In this document: positions 25,779 through 30,757 of the stretch, piece by piece | Layout: each line of letters opens with the position of its first letter | Position numbering within the stretch: the first letter of the stretch is position 1 | Virus record (IMG/VR): IMGVR_UViG_3300008267_010201 | Span: 1-35,870 of that record | Length of the DNA stretch: 35,870 bases | Strand: one strand, 5' to 3' | From: a virus | Made by a program: the position numbers and the translations under genes | Notes under the pieces: model-generated | Database searches by the model: none | Told to the model about the DNA's origin: nothing | What the model saw: the letters and a program-made list of their open reading frames with translations, nothing else

Positions 25779-26318
25779 ATGGCTTCTAATAAACAACGCA
25801 ACGCAGCAAAACTTAGCAGAGTTATTACATTGGGATACATTGATAGTGAATCAATTAATGAAGTTATAGAGCTTATATATGATATAAATGAAGAGGATAT
25901 TAAAAAAACGCAAGTAGAGCCAATTAAACTAATAATTAATTCACCTGGAGGAGAAGTATATAGTGGGTTAGCCTTAATTGATGTAATTGATAGCTCGCAG
26001 ACTCCAGTTTATACAATATGTCACGGTGCAGCAATGTCCATGGCTCTAATAGTATATGCTGCCGGTCACCATAGATTAGCAAGTAAATATGCTACATTTA
26101 TGTATCATGAAGCAAATTATGGGTTGGAAGGTAAAGTAACAATTCATAAGCAAGAAATAAAAGAAGCAGACCGTACTGAAAAAATATGTGATGATTATTT
26201 GTTATCTAAAACAAAATTCACTAAAAAACAGTTTGATAGTATTAAAAAAGCACAAGGAGAATGGTATTTTGATGTGAATGTAGCTAAGAAATACGGATTA
26301 GTAGATGAAATTTTATAA
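25779..26318 (+). CDS. clpP: ClpP-like serine protease
   Basis: A 179-residue ClpP-fold protein. LIINSPGGEVYSGLALIDVI is the conserved strand-loop. The catalytic Ser87 lies in HGAAMSMALIVYAAG (GxxxSM) and His110 in MYHEAN. The third triad position, Asp171 of E. coli ClpP, aligns to Glu in AQGEWYFDVNV. The ending AKKYGLVDEIL matches YGLID..L. No ClpX or ClpA ATPase is in the window, so it would use host ATPases or act alone. It lies 3.5 kb upstream of the phage tmRNA. A role in phage protein maturation is the main alternative. Confidence 0.85.
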   Translation: MASNKQRNAAKLSRVITLGYIDSESINEVIELIYDINEEDIKKTQVEPIKLIINSPGGEVYSGLALIDVIDSSQTPVYTICHGAAMSMALIVYAAGHHRLASKYATFMYHEANYGLEGKVTIHKQEIKEADRTEKICDDYLLSKTKFTKKQFDSIKKAQGEWYFDVNVAKKYGLVDEIL

Positions 26319-26326
26319 TATTTATA
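26318..26326 (+). promoter_or_regulatory. Promoter-like ATATTTATA motif
   Basis: This box overlaps the clpP stop codon and lies 14 bases before the ATG at 26341. It has no TTG at -33 and the same short spacing to the start codon as the sites at 6180 and 30736. Confidence 0.35.
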
Positions 26327-26340
26327 CATAAACGAATATA

Positions 26341-26637
26341 ATGGCTGAAGTAAAACCTAAATTAAGAGTAGATGTAAACCATAACCCAACTAAAAAGGGT
26401 ATTAAGGTACAATTTGTATTACCACAAGCTATTGAAGGTGATGCCAAAGCAGAAGCTACTCAGAAATTACAAACTAAATTAAATCAAGGTTTGTCTCAAT
26501 ATAATTTAACAGTGAGTCAAGATACAGATGTTCCTTACTCAAATGTTATTGGGTTTTTGATTCCTATAGCCGATTTTAAGCTGTTCATTAAGAATGCTAT
26601 CGGCGGAGGAGGATCAGACGTACCCCCACAAGTTTAA
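26341..26637 (+). CDS. Small conserved-looking phage protein, unknown
   Basis: A 98-residue protein with two beta-rich halves: PKLRVDVNHNPTKKGIKVQF and TVSQDTDVPYSNVIGFLIPI. The tail is Gly/Pro-rich. No enzymatic motif or membrane segment is visible. It follows the ClpP-like gene with its own promoter-like box, so it may be expressed strongly late in infection. It could be a structural or DNA-binding protein. The function is unknown. Confidence 0.6.
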   Translation: MAEVKPKLRVDVNHNPTKKGIKVQFVLPQAIEGDAKAEATQKLQTKLNQGLSQYNLTVSQDTDVPYSNVIGFLIPIADFKLFIKNAIGGGGSDVPPQV

Positions 26638-26647
26638 ACTTATTACA

Positions 26648-26947
26648 ATGAAGCGAAAAGTACCTGTATTTAGAGTAAATATAAAACCTGGTGCTTCATT
26701 CCGTCCGCTTACGGAAGTGCCTGAGATAAGAGAGATAGTAATAGAAGAAACAATTGTTGCGATTAAAGAAGGGATTAATAAAAAAAAGAAATCAATCTCA
26801 TTATTTGAAATAGCTGGTGGTGACTGTTATATTGAATTAGAAAAAGATAATTGGAAATTATCTCTTGAAAATGCTATTGAGTATTATTTAGAGAAAGAAG
26901 ATTATAATAAATGTATTGAGTGTAGAGATTTAATAGGTAAGTTATGA
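26648..26947 (+). CDS. Small protein with UVR-motif-like C-terminus, paralogue of 29502
   Basis: A 99-residue product started at ATG 26648, after the previous stop. It has a Pro-rich N-terminus, a basic patch (KEGINKKKKSISLFEI) and a C-terminal helix pair LENAIEYYLEKEDYNKCIE-CRDLIGKL that recalls the UVR motif (L..M..A....dFE.A..LRD.I..L). The protein at 29502 shares this layout, so the two are probably paralogues. It overlaps the next gene by four bases. The function is unknown. Confidence 0.6.
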   Translation: MKRKVPVFRVNIKPGASFRPLTEVPEIREIVIEETIVAIKEGINKKKKSISLFEIAGGDCYIELEKDNWKLSLENAIEYYLEKEDYNKCIECRDLIGKL

Positions 26948-27366
26948 ATGGAGAACACACACAAGGAATAAAACAATCAATTGAAGATATTATTGGAACT
27001 GATACTGTTTTAAGACGCAAACGCAAAACAGAAGAAGATCTAAATAGAGAATCATTTGAAAAAATAATGCTACTAATGGAAGAAATCCAAGTTAGATCAG
27101 CATTATTACATTCTGAATTAGGGTTAGATTATTCTAATTATGATGAGAAGTTTTATGAAATAATAGATAGAATGTTTACTCTTAGTTTTGGAAAAGAAGC
27201 AGCTGAAATTATTTTCTTTTATGTGTATGAAAGAATAAATCCTGATGGTTCTATAAATAATTTAGTAGATCAGAATAATGAAGTAGTTCCAATTAATAGT
27301 CCATCTGATTTGTGGTATTTAGTTAACCACATTAAAAATAAAACTAAGAAAGTAACTAAAAAATAA
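26944..27366 (+). CDS. Helical protein, unknown
   Basis: A 140-residue helical protein. A basic segment (LRRKRKTEEDLNRESFEKIM) is followed by helices with hydrophobic faces (EIIDRMFTLSFGKEAAEIIF, FYVYERIN) and a Lys-rich tail. The sequence resembles small T4-type replication or head-associated proteins only in general character; I recognise no family. It overlaps its upstream neighbour by four bases and ends three bases before the HNH-like gene, so all are likely one transcript. Confidence 0.55.
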   Translation: MNGEHTQGIKQSIEDIIGTDTVLRRKRKTEEDLNRESFEKIMLLMEEIQVRSALLHSELGLDYSNYDEKFYEIIDRMFTLSFGKEAAEIIFFYVYERINPDGSINNLVDQNNEVVPINSPSDLWYLVNHIKNKTKKVTKK

Positions 27367-27369
27367 GTT

Positions 27370-27969
27370 ATGCCTGCTTCTAAAGTATATAGTAAGGAAG
27401 ATATCCTGCGTGCGATGCGCTTTACAAAATCAAATCGTGCTGCTGCTCGTTATTTAGGATGTTCATATCAACATTATAAACCATATGCTAAACTATTTAG
27501 ACTAGATGAATCAGACCCAACTTCTCCTACTCTATTTGATGCTCACAAAAACCAGAGCGGAAAAGGAATCCCAAAATTCCTTCCCAATAAACGAAAAGAA
27601 CCAAACGTCAAAAACATTGTTGAAAACGGAACAGGATGGGAATCCTTCTCCCCAGAAAAAATTAAAGCAAGATTAATAGCTGAGGGTTATTTAAAGGATG
27701 AATGTTATCATTGTGGGTTTGCTGAACGTAGAGTAACTGATTATAAAATACCATTATTATTAAATTTTAAAGATGGAAATAAGTTTAATTATCTTATTGA
27801 TAACCTTGAGTTACTTTGTTACAACGACTACTTCCTACTGGTTGCTGACCCGCTTACCCCAGACCAAGTACGACATATTGAAGATAATACTACTGTTAAG
27901 GCAGTTTCCCACGATTGGGATTTAGACGAAGCACACCTTGAAAATATGAAAGCACTAGGACTCCTTTGA
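27370..27969 (+). CDS. HTH plus degenerate HNH-like protein
   Basis: A 199-residue protein. The N-terminus (SKEDILRAMRFTKSNRAAAR-YLGCSYQHYKPYAKLF) reads as a Fis-like helix-turn-helix. The C-terminal half has CYHCG, then LNFKDGNKFNYLIDNLELLC and YNDYF, which follows the HNH layout (H-x-DG...N...NL-LLC-N) but lacks the catalytic histidines. It is therefore more likely a DNA-binding regulator than an active nuclease. A promoter follows its stop codon. Around 27540-27660 the codons are richer in C than nearby. Confidence 0.6.
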   Translation: MPASKVYSKEDILRAMRFTKSNRAAARYLGCSYQHYKPYAKLFRLDESDPTSPTLFDAHKNQSGKGIPKFLPNKRKEPNVKNIVENGTGWESFSPEKIKARLIAEGYLKDECYHCGFAERRVTDYKIPLLLNFKDGNKFNYLIDNLELLCYNDYFLLVADPLTPDQVRHIEDNTTVKAVSHDWDLDEAHLENMKALGLL

Positions 27970-27996
27970 TTCGGTCAAAATAAGGTTGTATATTCA
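27966..27996 (+). promoter_or_regulatory. Bipartite promoter with TTCGGTCAAAATA element
   Basis: TTG at 27966, 20 bases, then TATATT at 27989. Inside lies TTCGGTCAAAATA (27970-27982), six bases before TATATT. The same 13-mer with identical spacing occurs at 33952-33964. It drives the gene at 28015. A TATAAATA sequence (T4 late consensus) also lies at 28000-28007, but it is too close to the start codon to be judged. Confidence 0.6.
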
Positions 27997-28014
27997 ATCT
28001 ATAAATAAAAAAAT

Positions 28015-28302
28015 ATGCGTTACGAACTTGCAGAACAATTCACAAATTATCAATTATCTAATGAGATTAAAACTGCGTTTAAAGCAGGAGTGCAATTAAT
28101 TGGTTCACTTGGTTTTACTAAAATGATGATGTTTGCTAATGAAGTTAACTTAACCAATGATGATATTGATTATTTTATGAGCTTTAGATCAACACGTACT
28201 GAAGACGAAACACCAGAACAATTCAGACAAAGATCTAAATTTGCCAAGGCACTTTTAAAATACAGACCACATTTATACGATTATTCAGTTTATAATAAAT
28301 AA
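28015..28302 (+). CDS. Small helical protein, unknown
   Basis: A 95-residue protein with MRYELAEQFTNYQLSNEIKT at the start and a helix-rich core; a run FRSTRTEDETPEQFRQRSKF lies near residue 70 and it ends with LYDYSVYNK. It begins after a strong promoter and is followed by the DUF4494-type gene after five bases. No known domain is seen. Its position and size suggest an early or accessory protein acting on host functions, but this is inference. Confidence 0.6.
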   Translation: MRYELAEQFTNYQLSNEIKTAFKAGVQLIGSLGFTKMMMFANEVNLTNDDIDYFMSFRSTRTEDETPEQFRQRSKFAKALLKYRPHLYDYSVYNK

Positions 28303-28307
28303 AATAT

Positions 28308-28514
28308 ATGGCACAATTTTTTCAAGTTAAAGTACAGTTTACTGTTGAAGACAGTAAAGGTAAATTAAAAAAACAAAACGTATTGTATCTAGTAGATGCT
28401 CAATCAGTAACAGAAGCAGAAGCAAGAACAGTAAAATACCTTACAGATGCAGGTGAACAAGCATTTGAAGTAAAAGCGGCTTCGGAGTCTCTTATAGCAG
28501 AGGTTATTAAATAA
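28308..28514 (+). CDS. DUF4494 family protein
   Basis: A 68-residue protein matching DUF4494: FFQVKVQFTVEDSKGKLKKQ followed by NVLYLVDAQSVTEAEARTV. The family is known from Bacteroidetes and their phages, where the domain has beta strands followed by a helix with the S-x-TEAEAR signature. Its molecular role is not established. It supports a Bacteroidetes host. It lies between two small genes with 5- and 15-base gaps. Confidence 0.75.
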   Translation: MAQFFQVKVQFTVEDSKGKLKKQNVLYLVDAQSVTEAEARTVKYLTDAGEQAFEVKAASESLIAEVIK

Positions 28515-28529
28515 AAAAAACAACAAGTT

Positions 28530-28751
28530 ATGATTTGGTACATTTATATTATTAGTATTGCATATTGTATTTGGAGAATGTCTAAAGGCTATAAAAGAAC
28601 CTTTGGAGAAAATAATCCAATAGGTCCAACTCCTGGATTAGAAACAATATTCATTTTATGTTTTGCTCCTGTTTTAGCAGTAGTAGATATTACTTTGACT
28701 TGGATTAGAAAAGTTAAAGAAGCTAATAATAACAATGAACCAATCATCTGA
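28530..28751 (+). CDS. Small inner-membrane protein
   Basis: A 73-residue protein with two predicted membrane segments: IWYIYIISIAYCIW near the start and LETIFILCFAPVLAVVDITL near residue 40. A basic loop with Gly/Pro (SKGYKRTFGENNPIGPTPG) lies between them. The C-terminus is hydrophilic. It ends directly against the first tRNA-like gene at 28752. It may be a phage membrane modulator. No family is recognised. Confidence 0.65.
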   Translation: MIWYIYIISIAYCIWRMSKGYKRTFGENNPIGPTPGLETIFILCFAPVLAVVDITLTWIRKVKEANNNNEPII

Positions 28752-28909
28752 TGTCAGGTGGTGAAATGGCTCTAGAGCTTGGCAGACACCCCCACTCGTC
28801 TCGTGGGCGCAGAGTATGAAATAGGTAGATGAATATGGGTTGACCACAAAGCCGGCTATTTTGTTCATTACTGAATCACTGCGTGGAGGTTCGATTCCTT
28901 CCCTGACAG
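28752..28909 (+). tRNA. Giant tRNA-like RNA, no assignable anticodon
   Basis: The full cloverleaf can be drawn: acceptor TGTCAGG (28752-28758)/CCTGACA (28902-28908), perfect; D stem GTG/CAC; anticodon stem CCCAC (28791-28795)/GTGGG (28803-28807); T arm GGAGG-TTCGATT-CCTTC (28885-28901). Two parts are enlarged: the D loop contains the palindrome GCTCTAGAGC, and the variable arm is 76 nt, closed by CGCAG/CTGCG with an inner GTAgATGAA/TTCATTAC helix. The anticodon loop TCGTCTC has C at position 33 where tRNAs need U. It probably does not decode. It could be a tRNA mimic or a processing scaffold. Confidence 0.6.
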
Positions 28910-29028
28910 CATCAGCCCTGAGGCTAGGGGATCGAAAACTCAGGAACGCCTCTTAACAATGCGCACCCCTCCTCTGGATCGTTAGCCAGCGGTGTAAAGC
29001 AACTCCACTGGAGAATAGAGTTGCAAAT
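28910..29028 (+). ncRNA. Structured spacer RNA between tRNA-like RNA and tRNA-Gln
   Basis: No reading frame is convincing here. CCTGAG (28917-28922)/CTCAGG (28939-28944), GCAACTC (28999-29005)/GAGTTGC (29018-29024) and a possible GGCTA/TAGCC pairing show a folded RNA. GC content is higher than in flanking genes. It could be part of a precursor transcript or a separate small RNA. Confidence 0.4.
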
Positions 29029-29099
29029 AGTCAGATGGTGTAACGGTAGCACAACAGATTTTGGTTCTGTTTGTTTTGGTTCGAATCCAAGTCTGACGA
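29029..29099 (+). tRNA. tRNA-Gln (anticodon TTG)
   Basis: Acceptor AGTCAGA (29029-29035)/TCTGACG (29092-29098) has six Watson-Crick pairs; the terminal A1-G72 pair is mismatched, and in tRNA-Gln this pair is normally weak. Anticodon stem ACAGA/TCTGT closes the loop TTTTGGT, giving anticodon TTG. The T arm is TTTGG-TTCGAAT-CCAAG. CCA is not encoded (ACAA follows). It is the best-formed tRNA of the island. Confidence 0.85.
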
Positions 29100-29160
29100 C
29101 AACCCGTCGGAAGCTCATCATGACCCGAGTGAGATGAAAACGCGGATATCGGGTCTTTAT
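29100..29160 (+). ncRNA. Hairpin spacer between tRNA-Gln and the next tRNA-like RNA
   Basis: GACCCGA (29122-29128) pairs with TCGGGTC (29149-29155), a 7-bp stem enclosing 20 bases, followed by TTTATAG. An alternative TCATC/GATGA pairing overlaps it. It may be a processing hairpin or weak terminator. No gene is present. Confidence 0.4.
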
Positions 29161-29243
29161 AGTCAGGTGGCGGAATTGGATAGACGCTAGGGTAACCTAC
29201 CCGAGAATGAAAGTTTATACAGGTTCGAGTCCTGTTCTGACTA
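29161..29243 (+). tRNA. tRNA-like RNA, class II, without U33
   Basis: Acceptor AGTCAGG (29161-29167)/TCTGACT (29236-29242) pairs fully with one G-U. D stem GCG/CGC and T arm ACAGG-TTCGAGT-CCTGT (29219-29235) are regular, and a variable arm of about 15 nt suggests a Leu/Ser-type RNA. The anticodon stem TAGGG/CCCGA has an A-G mismatch and the loop TAACCTA has A at position 33. The same bases can form GGGTA-ACC-TACCC instead. The anticodon read as ACC would not suit a Leu-like body. It is probably not a decoding tRNA. Confidence 0.6.
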
Positions 29244-29399
29244 CGCAAAAACAAACGGCCTAGTTCCTTACCTCGTAAGAGATGGGTTTGAAAGCTTTGA
29301 CACGCACGACAACTAGGAATGGATGCATACTGAACTAGCTCTGTGAACAATCGAGAAGAATACCTCACTGGTGCGTAGGTTAGTTTCAAGTTCTTCTGA
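29244..29399 (+). ncRNA. Structured spacer RNA upstream of tRNA-Leu
   Basis: Two 7-bp closing stems are visible: CCTAGTT (29259-29265)/AACTAGG (29311-29317) and AGAAGAA (29354-29360)/TTCTTCT (29391-29397). Each encloses 30-45 bases, the size of small domains. No T-loop motif (TTCGA) occurs, so these are not tRNAs, and no frame is convincing. It may be a separate ncRNA or the leader of the Leu tRNA. Confidence 0.4.
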
Positions 29400-29489
29400 C
29401 TGTTTGTGGTGAAATAGGTAGACACGCAGGACTTAAAATCCTGTTCGCCGAAAAAGCGAGTGCGGGTTCGATTCCCGCTGGGGGCACCA
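29400..29489 (+). tRNA. tRNA-Leu (anticodon TAA) with an unpaired acceptor stem
   Basis: D arm GTGAAATAGGTAGACAC, anticodon stem CAGGA/TCCTG with loop CTTAAAA (anticodon TAA), variable arm TCGC/GCGA and T arm GCGGG-TTCGATT-CCCGC are standard tRNA-Leu, and CCA is encoded (29487-29489). The 5' strand CTGTTTG (29400-29406) cannot pair with TGGGGGC (29479-29485): five G-U pairs and two mismatches, with no Watson-Crick pair. Function would require editing or tolerance, or the 5' strand derives from another RNA. Confidence 0.75.
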
Positions 29490-29501
29490 ATAGTTATTAT
29501 T

Positions 29502-29822
29502 ATGGCATGTCATTATTTAAGTTTAAAAAGCGCTGATGAATTCTATCTCAGATTAAGAGATAGGGATCCAGATCTTATTTTAAAAATGGCTAAGTGTGTT
29601 TTGAGTGCATTTAAAAGAAGTAAAGATAGTATTGATATATTTGATATTACCTTTAAAAATTTAGATGGAATGACATTTACAGTTGAAAAAGTACAATATA
29701 AAGAATTACTTAGCAACTGTATGAAAGATTTAATTGAAATGGAGGAATATGAGTTGTGTGCTGAAATAAAGAAAATTTTGGAGGGTAAGAAAAGAGGTCG
29801 TAAATTAAAAGAAGTTCTTTAA
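29502..29822 (+). CDS. Small protein, paralogue of the 26648 product
   Basis: A 106-residue product started at ATG 29502, after tRNA-Leu; an in-frame start at 29460 would lie inside the tRNA. The middle FKRSKDSIDIFDIT and the C-terminal helix pair (YKELLSNCMKDLIEMEEYEL then CAEIKKIL) repeat the layout of the protein at 26648, including a UVR-like D/E-Y-x-x-C pattern. The tail GKKRGRKLKEVL is basic and could bind nucleic acid. It is the only substantial gene inside the RNA island. The function is unknown. Confidence 0.6.
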   Translation: MACHYLSLKSADEFYLRLRDRDPDLILKMAKCVLSAFKRSKDSIDIFDITFKNLDGMTFTVEKVQYKELLSNCMKDLIEMEEYELCAEIKKILEGKKRGRKLKEVL

Positions 29823-29827
29823 CATAT

Positions 29828-30210
29828 GGGGATAACCGGTATCGATCCGAATGATGAGATAATACCACATGCAGGCATTTGAGTATACTGCCTTAGAAGA
29901 TACTAAACAATAACTGACGAAATGTCAACTATGACCTTCGACGACCTTATGGCGTTCGTAGGCGCCGACTACGAATAAGGACAGTGGGATGGAAGCAATT
30001 CCTAGGGTTCTTGATTCCCCGACGATATAAAATCAAGTGGTGGAAACGACCATAAAGGTCAGCCCTTACGGTGCAAAGAGTTGTCTAGGCTTCATGCCTA
30101 TAGTAATGTATGCTGGGAAACCTATTATATATTCTTAGTACTAAGCATGTGAGACGTTGGTGTTATTGTCACTTTCGGAGACGTGGGTTCGAATCCCACT
30201 ATCTCCACCA
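29828..30210 (+). ncRNA. ssrA: Phage tmRNA with an atypical tag
   Basis: A 383-nt tmRNA. The tRNA-like ends pair: GGGGATA (29828-29834) with TATCTCC, including the G3-U70 pair that specifies alanine; GTGGG-TTCGAAT-CCCAC is the T arm and CCA is encoded at the end. CTAAGCATG upstream of the T arm is standard tmRNA. After AATAACT the tag frame starts at GAC 29916 and reads DEMSTMTFDDLMAFVGADYE, then TAA at 29976. TTCGTAG/CTACGAA and CCTTA/TAAGG form helix 5 around the stop codon. It rescues stalled ribosomes. Host tags of this phylum resemble GE..YALAA; this one is longer and acidic and does not end in LAA. Confidence 0.93.
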
Positions 30211-30235
30211 TATTTATGTTGGTAAATCAAATTAA

Positions 30236-30328
30236 ATGACTCCAACCGACATAACTGCAGTTATAACTGTATCAGTTTTAGCTATACTTTTCATAGGTAT
30301 TTTTATTTATGGAAAAACAAAAAAATAA
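30236..30328 (+). CDS. Thirty-residue single-span membrane peptide
   Basis: A short frame, MTPTDITAVITVSVLAILFI then GIFIYGKTKK. It is one transmembrane helix with a short polar N-terminus and a basic C-terminus (positive-inside). It lies between the tmRNA and the large structured RNA, preceded by ATATTTATG at 30211-30219. Its hydrophobic character and clean ends argue for a real peptide, possibly a toxin- or holin-like one. It could also be a chance frame. Confidence 0.45.
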   Translation: MTPTDITAVITVSVLAILFIGIFIYGKTKK

Positions 30329-30346
30329 TAGTTTTCTAATTTCTTG

Positions 30347-30359
30347 ATATATTTATATA
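30347..30359 (+). promoter_or_regulatory. Promoter-like ATATATTTATATA before the structured RNA
   Basis: An ATATTTAT-type box immediately upstream of the first hairpin of the 30361-30736 RNA, with no coding gene between. It would place the RNA 5' end near 30365. No TTG -33 element is seen. Confidence 0.45.
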
Positions 30360-30360
30360 C

Positions 30361-30736
30361 ACAAAGTACTTAGCACAGTTCTCAACGTTTACTGTCCCAG
30401 GCTAAGTCATTTAACAAACTGTGGCCGAACAAACTGTTAAGAGCGGTTAAGGCACTGGCGAAGTGGTTGAAAAACCAATTAGCTGGGTATTACAGGCGAG
30501 TGAGTTAAAACCACCATCGTTCTACGTTGGCCAACGTAATGGACGCTCTGGATACGCTTAAGATTATATCAACTGATCTTTGCAGGCGTTGCTGGTAGTC
30601 AATCCAGCCAGTTATTAACACTGAAACTGATCATTTTAGTGGACTGTGGGTGAAAAGGGGCTCGTCCGAGGATTGTGGGTAGTCAGGATTCCCATCGATG
30701 TTTTAGAGGTAACCGAAAGGTTACCTCTTTTTTTTT
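30361..30736 (+). ncRNA. Large structured RNA of unknown class with intrinsic terminator
   Basis: No coding frame fits, while many helices do: ACTTAGC (30368-30374)/GCTAAGT (30401-30407) around ACAGT/ACTGT; TTAACA (30411-30416)/TGTTAA (30435-30440); a multibranch helix AGAGCG (30440-30445)/CGCTCT (30544-30549) enclosing TGGTT-GAAA-AACCA and a 16-nt palindrome TACGTTGGCCAACGTA (30523-30538); then AAGAT/ATCTT and GCTGG/CCAGC. CCCAGgCTA can also pair with TAGCTGGG as an alternative. It ends in the terminator at 30705-30736. Candidates are ornate phage RNAs near tRNAs (GOLLD, ROOL), but I recognise none of them. Confidence 0.65.
30705..30736 (+). terminator. Intrinsic terminator of the structured RNA
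   Basis: AGAGGTAACC-GAAA-GGTTACCTCT is a perfect 10-bp stem with a GAAA tetraloop followed by nine T. It closes the RNA island and insulates the next gene, whose promoter box begins in the same T-run. Confidence 0.92.
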
Positions 30737-30745
30737 ATATTTATA
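30736..30745 (+). promoter_or_regulatory. Promoter-like TATATTTATA before the Cys-rich gene
   Basis: An AT-rich box directly after the terminator and 12 bases before the ATG at 30758. It has the same spacing pattern as the sites at 6180 and 26318. A strong, late, independent promoter would fit the isolated gene that follows. Confidence 0.45.
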
Positions 30746-30757
30746 TTAAAATATAAA

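Noticed and set aside
28000-28007. TATAAATA matching the T4 late promoter consensus
   Set aside because: It lies only seven bases before the ATG at 28015, and the TTG-N20-TATATT promoter just upstream explains the site better. In AT-rich DNA this octamer is expected by chance.
29259-29317. Possible extra tRNA from the CCTAGTT/AACTAGG 7-bp stem
   Set aside because: There is no T-loop TTCGA motif, no D-arm GG pattern and no anticodon arm, so it was recorded as structured spacer only.
28924-29425. Reverse-strand open frames across the tRNA region
   Set aside because: They are the complement of T-loop and acceptor sequences of the tRNAs (a common artefact giving G-F-E-P-x-type runs) and have no promoter or family match.
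30361-30736. RNase P RNA or group I intron in the structured RNA
   Set aside because: RNase P P4 consensus strings (GAGGAAAGTCC, ACAGAAA) and group I core elements are absent.
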